From assembly GCA_018714545.1 (NCBI GenBank), contig DVNG01000112.1:1-8084 (forward strand): DNA of 8,084 nucleotides. The letters run 5' to 3'. This document shows, one piece after another, positions 1 to 5,786 of the stretch. The translations under genes were made by a program, and so were the position numbers. Every line of letters starts with the position of its first letter. The stretch's first letter is position 1. The stretch comes from Limousia pullorum. GTDB taxonomy: Bacteria > Bacillota > Clostridia > Oscillospirales > Acutalibacteraceae. The notes beneath the pieces are model-generated. The model did no database searches. It worked only from the letters and a program-made list of their open reading frames with translations, and was not told the DNA's origin.

Positions 1-990
1 CAGTTTGGCGATATATTCAAATACGATGTTACAATAGCTATCAGTGAAAATTCAGAAAGTCTTGAGGAGCTTCAGGACTATATAAACTCCAACCAATATA
101 TAAACAGCTCGGAAACCCTTATGGTTAAAACTGTTGACGCAGAGAAAAACGGGGAAACAATAGCTTCCGTTTCAATGTCTGTTTTTCAAAATCCGGAAGT
201 GGTTGACGATTATATAACACTGAGAACAATGGATGACCATACACCTCTTGAGCTTACCGACGACGGAGTTATAATAAGCCAGAAGATGAGCAATGTTCTT
301 AAAGCAAAAGCCGGAGACAGCTTCTCCGTGGTAAATTCTGACGGAAGCAAAACAGAACTTAAAGTAACTGGAGTTACAGAGAACTATGCAATGAACTACA
401 TCTATATGACACCGACTCTGTACAGAAATGTTTACGGTGAAGAACCATCATACAACATGATTTACGCCAACATTCCTGACGGAGTTGAAACCAGCGACCT
501 GTCAACAGAACTTCTTGACGACAGCGATATACTGGGAATTGCCTATTCAAGCGACACAATGAGCAGATTTGTTGACACAATAGGAAGCCTCAAGAGCATA
601 GTTATCGTACTCATAGTTTCAGCGGGACTTTTGGCATTCATAGTTATGTACAATCTTGTAAACATCAATGTAAACGAGAGAAAGAGAGAGCTTGCCACAA
701 TCAAAGTTCTTGGTTTTTACGACAGAGAGGTTTCCTCATACATTTACCGTGAAAACAACGTGGCGGTTTTATTCGGAATTATCTTAGGTTTAATACTTGG
801 AATTTTCCTTGAAAAATTTGTTGTATCGGTTGCGGAGGTTGACGCAGTTATGTTTATTTCTGACATGGCGTGGTGGTGTTACGCTGTTTCAGCTCTCATA
901 ACAGCCATTTTCGCACTGATAGTGACAATAGTTGTCCACTTCTCCCTGAAAAAAATCGACATGGTAGAATCCCTAAAAGCCATCGAATGA
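1..990 (+). CDS. FtsX-family ABC transporter permease, C-terminal part (5' end outside window)
   Basis: The reading frame is open from base 1 to a TGA at 988-990, so the first visible ATG (121) is not the start and the gene begins upstream. About 329 residues are visible. The first ~190 look like an extracytoplasmic domain, with an acidic, Asn-rich, Tyr-rich sequence. Three hydrophobic segments follow, at roughly bases 595-665, 757-825 and 868-940. After the first comes the charged signature ERKRELATIKVLGF (from base 676), typical of the FtsX domain of MacB/LolC-type permeases, which reports 'reconfigured' loop contacts to the ATPase. Family members work with an ABC ATPase and couple ATP hydrolysis to export or to mechanical signalling across the membrane; they often have two FtsX domains, and this would be the second. 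The partner ATPase is not in the window. Substrate cannot be inferred. The stop codon directly abuts the repeat array at 991. Confidence 0.9.
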   Translation, partial: QFGDIFKYDVTIAISENSESLEELQDYINSNQYINSSETLMVKTVDAEKNGETIASVSMSVFQNPEVVDDYITLRTMDDHTPLELTDDGVIISQKMSNVLKAKAGDSFSVVNSDGSKTELKVTGVTENYAMNYIYMTPTLYRNVYGEEPSYNMIYANIPDGVETSDLSTELLDDSDILGIAYSSDTMSRFVDTIGSLKSIVIVLIVSAGLLAFIVMYNLVNINVNERKRELATIKVLGFYDREVSSYIYRENNVAVLFGIILGLILGIFLEKFVVSVAEVDAVMFISDMAWWCYAVSALITAIFALIVTIVVHFSLKKIDMVESLKAIE

Positions 991-1311
991 TTTTTTTATA
1001 TCCGACCTGCCGGGCTTAGCTTTGGAAATTAAGTTCATCGCAGGTCGGGCGAGACGTTTTGTTAAGCGGCTTGGAGTGGTTCGCTCGCAATTAGTTTTTT
1101 TATATCCGACCTGTTGGGTTTAGCTTTGGAAATTTACACCTGCGCAGGTCGGGCGAGGCGTTTTGTTAAGAGACTGGAGTGGTTCGCTAACAATTAGCTT
1201 TTTATTTCTGACCTGCCGGGTTTTGCCTTGGAAATTTACGCCTGCGCAGGTCGGGCGAGACGTTTTGTTAAGCGGCTTGGAGTGGCTTGCTCGCAATTAG
1301 CTTTTTTATAT
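991..1311. repeat. Tandem array of three ~103-bp structured repeats plus a partial fourth
   Basis: Three head-to-tail units are visible: 991-1094, 1095-1197 and 1198-1300. A fourth stops after its T-rich start (1301-1311). Each begins with a T-tract followed by ATAT or ATTT, then a GACCTG box, TTGGAAATT, GCAGGTCGGGCGAG, CGTTTTGTTAAG, GGAGTGG and ends with CAATTAG. By eye the copies are strongly similar, with scattered substitutions. Each has an internal inverted repeat: 1002-1010 with 1040-1048, 1106-1113 with 1145-1152, 1210-1216 with 1246-1252. A second possible stem joins GCGAG to CTCGC in units 1 and 3, and TTGTTA (1164-1169) to TAACAA (1188-1193) in unit 2. I see no ORF, no transposase and no flanking duplication. 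It fills the space between the permease and the pyrB terminator. Function is unknown; it could be a structured 3' UTR, a small-RNA repeat or a genome-wide intergenic element. Confidence 0.9.
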
Positions 1312-1347
1312 TTGTAATCTCTTATTAGGTATAATAAAAAACACTAC

Positions 1348-1391
1348 AAAAAATAAACCGTGGTTTTGAAGAATTTTCAGAACCACGGTTT
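1348..1391 (-). terminator. Intrinsic terminator of pyrB
   Basis: An 11-bp perfect inverted repeat (1355-1365 with 1381-1391) has a loop of about 15 nt. Read on the minus strand, just downstream of the pyrB stop, the stem is followed by a U-rich run (the A-run at 1348-1353 on the plus strand, with further A-rich sequence to 1335). On the plus strand only four T's follow the stem, so any action on rightward transcription would be weaker. Confidence 0.88.
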
Positions 1392-1411
1392 TAGTATTCT
1401 TATATTCATTT

Positions 1412-2500
1412 TTAATTCTTACTGTCCGTTTCAACAGCATGGTCGCAGTAGTCGCAGAAAAGGTGTGAGCCTTGTTTTATAAAGCTTTTTGGGAGATAAG
1501 CTTCACGGTGTGTTACGCATCTCTCATTTGGACATGTTACATCGTCTGCGATAACTTTCTTTTTGTTGTCATGGAAGAAATAGTCGCTGTCCTCAAGAAG
1601 AAGTATAATGAGAGCCATTCTTCCGTACATTCCGTAAACTGCTTGCTTAAAGTAGCAGGCACGAGGGTCGTCGTCAACCTCTACGGTGATTTCATCAACT
1701 CTTGGAAGAGGATGCAAAACTATCATATCTTCCTTAGCCAAAGCCATTTTTTCAGCATCAAGAATATAAACGCCCTTTTGAGCTTCGTATTCTTCTTTAG
1801 AGCTGAATCTTTCCTGCTGAATTCTTGTCATGTAAAGCACGTCCAAATCGGAGATAGACTCTTTCAGATTCTGGCTTTCTGTAAATTCGCAGCCGGAGTT
1901 AATCATAATTTCCTTGATATAATCAGGAACAGTAAGTTCCGGAGTGGATATAAGAACAAAACTGTTGCCCTCAAAGTGGGACATGGTTTTAATAAGGGAG
2001 TGTACGGTTCTTCCGTTTTTCAGGTCGCCGCACAGACCGATTTTAAGATGATTAAGTCTGCCTTTTTCATTGTGCAGTGTCACAATATCGGTGAGTGTCT
2101 GGGTGGGGTGGAGATGTCCGCCGTCGCCGGCATTTATAACAGGAACGCTGCTGTAGAGAGAAGCGGCTTTTGCTGCGCCCTCAACAGGGTTTCTCATGGC
2201 GATTATGTCCGCATAACCGCTTACAACAGTGATTGTGTCCTTCAGGCTTTCACCCTTTGCAACGGAAGAGTTCATAGGATTGTCAAAGCCTATTGTTTTT
2301 CCGCCCAGTCGAAGCATAGCTGTTTGGAAAGACATCTGAGTTCTGGTTGACGGTTCATAAAAAAGTGTTGCAAGGATTTTTCCGTCGCATACGTGACTGT
2401 ATTTGGCGGGATCTGCCTTGATTTTTCCGGCAAGCTCAATAACCTGCTGGAGCTGTGCGAAAGTTAAATCTTCAAGATCAATTACATGACGATGTTTCAT
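1412..2500 (-). CDS. pyrB: Aspartate carbamoyltransferase catalytic chain with fused PyrI-like zinc domain
   Basis: This enzyme joins carbamoyl phosphate and L-aspartate to give carbamoyl-aspartate and phosphate, the committed step of de novo pyrimidine synthesis in the cytoplasm. The 362-residue protein has the family landmarks: STRT at 51-54 (carbamoyl phosphate binding), VAKGES with K83, AMRNPVEG around R103, HPTQ at 131-134, GDLKNGRT at 158-165, MTRIQQERF at 224-232, HPLPR at 263-267 and the YFKQAVYGMYGRMALI end. Usual catalytic chains are about 305-310 residues; here some 50 extra residues follow residue ~308. They contain C323-x4-C328-x20-C349-x2-C352, beginning CPNERCVTH, which closely resembles the zinc domain of the regulatory chain PyrI. 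The nucleotide-binding N-terminal domain of PyrI is missing, and no pyrI gene is in the window. The ATG is preceded by GGGGAGGA six bases upstream. The gene stands alone, with its own promoter and terminator, not in a pyr operon. Enzyme identity is secure; zinc binding and its effect are inferred. Confidence 0.97.
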   Translation of the reverse strand: MKHRHVIDLEDLTFAQLQQVIELAGKIKADPAKYSHVCDGKILATLFYEPSTRTQMSFQTAMLRLGGKTIGFDNPMNSSVAKGESLKDTITVVSGYADIIAMRNPVEGAAKAASLYSSVPVINAGDGGHLHPTQTLTDIVTLHNEKGRLNHLKIGLCGDLKNGRTVHSLIKTMSHFEGNSFVLISTPELTVPDYIKEIMINSGCEFTESQNLKESISDLDVLYMTRIQQERFSSKEEYEAQKGVYILDAEKMALAKEDMIVLHPLPRVDEITVEVDDDPRACYFKQAVYGMYGRMALIILLLEDSDYFFHDNKKKVIADDVTCPNERCVTHREAYLPKSFIKQGSHLFCDYCDHAVETDSKN

Positions 2501-2540
2501 GTGAATCCTCCCCTTAAAAACCTTTTAAAATCCGCAGAAT

Positions 2541-2569
2541 ATTATATCAAATAAATTACTTAAAAGCAA
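2541..2569 (-). promoter_or_regulatory. pyrB promoter
   Basis: On the minus strand, TTGCTT (2564-2569) and TATAAT (2541-2546) are separated by exactly 17 bases. The -10 is preceded by TGA, giving an extended -10 (TGnTATAAT). The start of transcription should lie near 2534, leaving a leader of about 34 nt before the ATG. That is too short for a PyrR-type attenuator, and I see no terminator or antiterminator in it. Confidence 0.85.
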
Positions 2570-2599
2570 GTATAAGGCATTTATGAACGCAAAAAGGGC

Positions 2600-2655
2600 T
2601 AATTGTCAGATTGTAACTCTCATAAACAGTAATATATGGGAATTTCTGACAATTA
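2600..2655. repeat. Inverted repeat in the divergent promoter region
   Basis: The arms TAATTGTCAGA (2600-2610) and TCTGACAATTA (2645-2655) are perfectly complementary over 11 bp, separated by 34 bases. The repeat lies between the leftward pyrB promoter and the rightward promoters of the membrane-protein gene. No T-tract follows either arm, so it is not terminator-like. It could be a two-half-site operator, since the arm centres are about 45 bp (roughly four helical turns) apart, or a pair of outward-facing -35-like CTGACA elements. The pairing is directly visible; a role is inferred. Confidence 0.6.
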
Positions 2656-2673
2656 TATGTGACGGAGTATAAA
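2646..2673 (+). promoter_or_regulatory. Candidate upstream promoter for the membrane-protein gene
   Basis: CTGACA (2646-2651) and TATAAA (2668-2673) are spaced by 16 bases. The -35-like box lies within the right arm of the inverted repeat at 2600-2655, so a protein binding the repeat would block it. It is weaker than the promoter at 2700-2728, and the two may be alternatives. Confidence 0.4.
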
Positions 2674-2699
2674 ATGTAATATTTATGTTTTTTATATCC

Positions 2700-2728
2700 T
2701 TGACAGACAGGATGATTTGACATAAAAT
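2700..2728 (+). promoter_or_regulatory. Promoter of the membrane-protein gene
   Basis: A consensus TTGACA (2700-2705) is followed after 17 bases by TAAAAT (2723-2728). Transcription would begin near 2735, giving a leader of about 110 nt before the ATG at 2847. That leader holds the hairpin at 2749-2785. Confidence 0.75.
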
Positions 2729-2748
2729 AGTATAGAACAATCATTATG

Positions 2749-2785
2749 TGCATCTTTCCTATTTAATTGAAAGATGCAAATTTTT
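2749..2785 (+). terminator. Terminator-like hairpin in the leader (possible attenuator)
   Basis: TGCATCTTTC (2749-2758) pairs perfectly with GAAAGATGCA (2769-2778) around a 10-nt loop, and AATTTTT follows. The gene on the left is transcribed away from this site and the promoter at 2700-2728 is just upstream, so there is no upstream gene for it to terminate. It would stop transcripts after about 50 nt unless read through. A second, weaker stem, ATCGGA (2800-2805) with TCCGAT (2819-2824), lies between it and the ribosome binding site. I recognise no known riboswitch class. Confidence 0.6.
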
Positions 2786-2846
2786 AAATGATGAAAAATA
2801 TCGGACAAGTTTATCTTTTCCGATGATTTTAGAAAAGGAGTCGATT

Positions 2847-4166
2847 ATGAAAGTAAAATTGTCCTGGATACCTTTTATTCTCTTCACTCCTGTGCTTGTG
2901 GGATTGGCGCTTTATACATCGATTTTCCCTGATGCAGAGCAGCTTTTCATGGGCTTTGGAGTGTCCATACTTCCATACGCTATTGCGGGGGTAACACTTG
3001 TAATGTTCTTGTTCTGTCTTTTGTTCAAGGCGATTGACAGAAAAACGGCTGATTACTATGTGATTAAACGAAACATTCCTGCCGGTCTTTTCGGACTTAT
3101 AACAGCTGCCACAATTGCGGCAGAGGGCGGAATATCGCTTTTGGAAGCCAAGTCATCCGGAGATATATCTGCTTACGCTGTTGTCTATGTAGTTTTTACT
3201 TTGCTTTCGGCTTTGGCAATAGTTATAATGTCGCTTATGCACCTGACAAAGACTACAAGTTCAAAGGGACTTTCAGTTTATCTGCTTATGCCGGCAATTT
3301 GGAGCACAATTAAGCTTGTAAATGTTTTTGTAAACAATGCGGAGATTTCTCTTGCAAATACAGACGTTCTTCAGCTTTTGACACTTATTGCCGTTACTCT
3401 TTACTTTTTCTTTTACGCTCAGCTTATTTCAGCAATCAGAAGCAAAGGTACATTAAAGAATACAATAGTAATGGGACTTATTTCCGTTTCACTTCTTATT
3501 GCAAGCTGTGCAGTGCCTGTATATGATATAGTTGTATCAGGTGTAATTCCTGAGATATTCTCACTTATTCCTACTATTCAGAATATAGCTTTGTTCTTCT
3601 ATATTTTCTCTTTTGTTGCAGAGTTGTCAAGCCAGGCATTGAGAAAAGACGAAATGAAAGTTGTAATCGCAGGCGGTGAAGCTTACGACTATGATTATGA
3701 CGATAAGCAGCAGAGAAAAGAAGAAAAGCGTGCAAAGAAAGAAGAAAAGAGAAATAAGAAGAGAAACAAAAACGAAGAAGAACTTCAGGATTTTGAGGAT
3801 AACAAGCCTATCGGATCTTACGGTGATGGACTTTCAAGTGCAGATACAGTGAGAGAACAGGTTGTTCCATCAGATTATGATGACATATACTCAGAGGATG
3901 ATATTATATCATTCAGTACAGAATCAGAAATTCCTCAAGCAGGCGAAGCAGAGGCTGTTTCTTATGAAACTTCCGATGAAGTAAGTGATGAGGATAAGCT
4001 CAGACTTACAGAGGCTGTTATTTCTGAAATTGAAAAGGAAAATGATGAAAACGGTGAAGTCGTTTCTGATGAAACAGAAGTTGATACAGACGAATCAATA
4101 GAGGATAAAATGAGGAGAATCGACCAGCTGATTTTCCAGCTTGAAACAGATGACAGTAATGTCTGA
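2847..4166 (+). CDS. Hypothetical polytopic membrane protein with charged cytoplasmic tail
   Basis: I do not recognise this family. The 439-residue protein starts at ATG 2847, because AAAGGAG (2834-2840) sits six bases upstream; the frame stays open to a GTG at 2748, but that start falls inside the leader hairpin. About eight hydrophobic segments can be placed at residues 5-25, 39-60, 78-98, 108-132, 143-163, 174-196, 204-226 and 236-260, with few charged residues in them. Then comes a Tyr/Asp-rich patch (280-286), a very basic and acidic Lys/Arg/Glu stretch (289-312) likely to be helical, and a strongly acidic, low-complexity tail to the C-terminus. The last 25 residues (EDKMRRIDQLIFQLE) could form an amphipathic helix. 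With an even number of segments, both ends would be cytoplasmic. No catalytic motif, transporter signature or signal peptide is evident. It has its own promoter and ends at the terminator at 4196-4230. Confidence 0.85.
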   Translation: MKVKLSWIPFILFTPVLVGLALYTSIFPDAEQLFMGFGVSILPYAIAGVTLVMFLFCLLFKAIDRKTADYYVIKRNIPAGLFGLITAATIAAEGGISLLEAKSSGDISAYAVVYVVFTLLSALAIVIMSLMHLTKTTSSKGLSVYLLMPAIWSTIKLVNVFVNNAEISLANTDVLQLLTLIAVTLYFFFYAQLISAIRSKGTLKNTIVMGLISVSLLIASCAVPVYDIVVSGVIPEIFSLIPTIQNIALFFYIFSFVAELSSQALRKDEMKVVIAGGEAYDYDYDDKQQRKEEKRAKKEEKRNKKRNKNEEELQDFEDNKPIGSYGDGLSSADTVREQVVPSDYDDIYSEDDIISFSTESEIPQAGEAEAVSYETSDEVSDEDKLRLTEAVISEIEKENDENGEVVSDETEVDTDESIEDKMRRIDQLIFQLETDDSNV

Positions 4167-4195
4167 GTATTAAAAAGATTATTTATAAACTTTAT

Positions 4196-4230
4196 TGCGG
4201 AAAAAGACATTAGCCTTTTTCCGCATTTTT
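4196..4230 (+). terminator. Intrinsic terminator between the membrane-protein and LRR-dockerin genes
   Basis: TGCGGAAAAAG (4196-4206) pairs perfectly over 11 bp with CTTTTTCCGCA (4215-4225) around an 8-nt loop, followed by TTTTT (4226-4230). It lies 30 bases after the stop at 4166 and ends three bases before the AGGAG of the next gene (4233-4237). Confidence 0.88.
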
Positions 4231-4246
4231 GTAGGAGATGATTTCC

Positions 4247-5446
4247 ATGATTAAAAAGACAAAAGCTACCCTGCTGATTTTTGCTTTGCTGTTTGTGCTG
4301 ACTGTTCCTTTTGTGACTGTTTCGGCGGAAAGCGGCTTTGTTATTGATAACGGCATATTGCTTTCCTATACAGGCTCCCAAAAGGAAATAACAATCCCGT
4401 CAGAGGTTGTGTATATAGGAGACAATGCATTTAGAAATAATACTTCGGTGGAAAAAGTTGTGCTGGGTAAATCGGTTATGGGTATAGGAAACTGTGCTTT
4501 TTACGGCTGTACTTCCTTGTCTTCCCTAGAGCAGACCGAAAGCGTCGGAGCAATAGGCGCATATGCTTTTTACAATACGCTATATCTTAACAATCAGAAA
4601 AGCGAGTTTGTAACCCTTAACGATATACTTATCAAGTACAACGGCGGTTCACAAACTGTTGCAATACCGTCAAATGTCAGAGTTATATCCCCTTATACCT
4701 TTGCGTATAACAGAAATATAAATTCCGTAATTGCGGGAAACAATGTGGAAGAAATAGGCGAAGGCGCATTTTACATGTGCGGCAATCTTTCAAATGTGGA
4801 TATTTCTGAAAACACAGCGGTTATCGGCGGATATGCCTTTTATGATACGCCGTGGCTTAAAAATGACCAAAGAGATTTTCTTATTGAGGGCAGAAACATT
4901 CTGATTGACTGCAAATCGGAGGATAAAAATATTACGATTTCTGATGATGTGGTTACAGTTGGAACAGGCGCATTTTATATGAGCGGATTGGAGTCGGTGA
5001 CTTTTTCTGAAAATACAAAGGTTATCGGCATGAGAAGCTTTATGGGATGTGAAAACCTCAAATCCGTAAATATAAACGACGGAATTTTACTTGTTGATAC
5101 ACAGGCATTTTATAATTGTCCGTCTTTGGAAAAAGCAGAAATAGCCTCTTCCGTACAGGTGATAAATGACAAGGCCTTTGTAAAGGGTAATCTTACCATT
5201 TACGGAGAAAAGGGAAGCGTGGCGGAAAGCTTTGCAAATGCAAACGATATCCCCTTTAACGGAGGTGGTATCCTTGGAGATTTAGACGGCGACGGAGTAT
5301 TAACTATTTCCGATGCAACATATCTTCAGGGCTATATTGCAGGAATTAAGAGTGAGGAACCTGATATGTCAATTGCGGATATAGACGGTGACGGAAGTAT
5401 ATCTATCACAGACGTTTCAAAATTGCAGATGATAATAGCCGGATAA
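4247..5446 (+). CDS. Secreted leucine-rich-repeat (BspA-type, LRR_5) protein with C-terminal type I dockerin
   Basis: The 399-residue protein begins with a Sec signal peptide: MIKKTK, a hydrophobic core from A7 to V25, and a likely cleavage after VSA (A27). Residues ~30-330 are BspA/Treponema-like LRR units, with recurring 'IGxxAFYxCxSLxxVxI' and 'AFYDTPWLKN' patterns. The C-terminus (344-399) is a type I dockerin with two calcium-loop repeats, DLDGDGVLTISD (345-356) and DIDGDGSISITD (378-389). The positions often linked to cohesin recognition (10 and 11 of each loop) are Ile-Ser and Ile-Thr. Dockerins bind cohesins on scaffoldins, so the protein is probably displayed on a cellulosome-like assembly; with no enzyme domain it may act in adhesion or protein binding. 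The ATG at 4247 is chosen because AGGAG (4233-4237) is nine bases upstream, whereas the in-frame ATG at 4238 touches the ribosome binding site. No own promoter is obvious; the terminator at 4196-4230 lies directly upstream. Confidence 0.92.
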   Translation: MIKKTKATLLIFALLFVLTVPFVTVSAESGFVIDNGILLSYTGSQKEITIPSEVVYIGDNAFRNNTSVEKVVLGKSVMGIGNCAFYGCTSLSSLEQTESVGAIGAYAFYNTLYLNNQKSEFVTLNDILIKYNGGSQTVAIPSNVRVISPYTFAYNRNINSVIAGNNVEEIGEGAFYMCGNLSNVDISENTAVIGGYAFYDTPWLKNDQRDFLIEGRNILIDCKSEDKNITISDDVVTVGTGAFYMSGLESVTFSENTKVIGMRSFMGCENLKSVNINDGILLVDTQAFYNCPSLEKAEIASSVQVINDKAFVKGNLTIYGEKGSVAESFANANDIPFNGGGILGDLDGDGVLTISDATYLQGYIAGIKSEEPDMSIADIDGDGSISITDVSKLQMIIAG

Positions 5447-5469
5447 CAGTAAAGTTTTAAATATCGGGG

Positions 5470-5498
5470 TTGACAAGAAAAAGTTTTAGTGATAATAT
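5470..5498 (+). promoter_or_regulatory. thrS promoter
   Basis: TTGACA (5470-5475) and TAATAT (5493-5498) are separated by 17 bases. Transcription should start near 5505, just before the T-box leader. No terminator is visible between the LRR-dockerin stop (5446) and this promoter, so some read-through into the leader is possible. Confidence 0.82.
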
Positions 5499-5520
5499 AA
5501 TTCCTGTACAAAATAAATAC

Positions 5521-5757
5521 TTGAACGCAGAAAAGGACACGATGCTTTTTGTATCCGCAAAAGAGAGCCGTATGTTTGGTGAGATTACGGCGGCGTGAAG
5601 AAAAGTGTTACCACCTTTGAGTTGACGCAGGAAATGGCGTCACGGTAAGCACCGTTATCGCTTTAGAGGACAGATTTTATCTGTCGAATACGGGTGGAAC
5701 CACGGAGAATATTCGTCCCGGTGACTTGCTTTGTGCAGGTCATCGGGTTTTTTGTTT
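5521..5757 (+). ncRNA. T-box leader (threonine-specific) of thrS
   Basis: The T-box binds uncharged tRNA-Thr and lets transcription continue into thrS when charged tRNA is scarce. Stem I has a lower helix AAAGG (5532-5536) with CCTTT (5614-5618). The specifier codon ACC (5610-5612) is followed by A. The AGAGAG box is at 5562-5567, an apical helix GCCGT (5567-5571) pairs with ACGGC (5587-5591), and the GGTG (GNUG) loop motif is at 5578-5581. Stem II-region hairpins follow at 5623-5642 and 5643-5654. A stem III hairpin, GACAGA with TCTGTC, is at 5669-5685. The T-box core GGGTGGAACCACGG is at 5692-5705; its UGGA would pair with a tRNA ending UCCA. The antiterminator pairs CGGG (5691-5694) with CCCG (5717-5720) and ACG with CGT. 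The same CCCG is the left base of the terminator, the expected mutually exclusive switch. Function is secure from sequence; fine details of stem I and II are hand-folded. Confidence 0.95.
5717..5757 (+). terminator. T-box-controlled terminator before thrS
   Basis: The stem CCCGGTGAC (5717-5725) pairs with GTCATCGGG (5739-5747), with one G-U pair, and continues inward through TTGC/GCAG to a 5-nt loop. Six T's follow at 5748-5753, then G and four more T's. Its left base CCCG is shared with the antiterminator. Confidence 0.93.
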
Positions 5758-5786
5758 TCTAAAAAAATTAAAAAGGAGAGATAACA

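Noticed and set aside
991..1311. CRISPR array
   Set aside because: The units are contiguous ~103-bp copies with no constant-repeat/variable-spacer pattern, and no cas genes are present.
1312..1335. Possible plus-strand promoter TTGTAA with TATAAT after the repeat array
   Set aside because: The spacer is only 12 bases, and transcription would run antisense into the pyrB terminator with no gene to serve.
1472..2350. 292-codon open frame on the plus strand opposite pyrB
   Set aside because: It lies wholly antisense to a conserved enzyme, has no good ribosome binding site and its translation is Cys/Phe/His-rich with no recognisable domain: a shadow frame.
2556..2753. 65-codon minus-strand frame in the divergent intergenic region
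   Set aside because: Its AGGAAAG is only one base from the start codon, it would run through the pyrB promoter, and the translation shows no domain.
3962..4381. 139-codon minus-strand frame
   Set aside because: It is the reverse of the acidic tail of the membrane protein (hence Ser-rich) and spans the terminator and the next gene's signal peptide.
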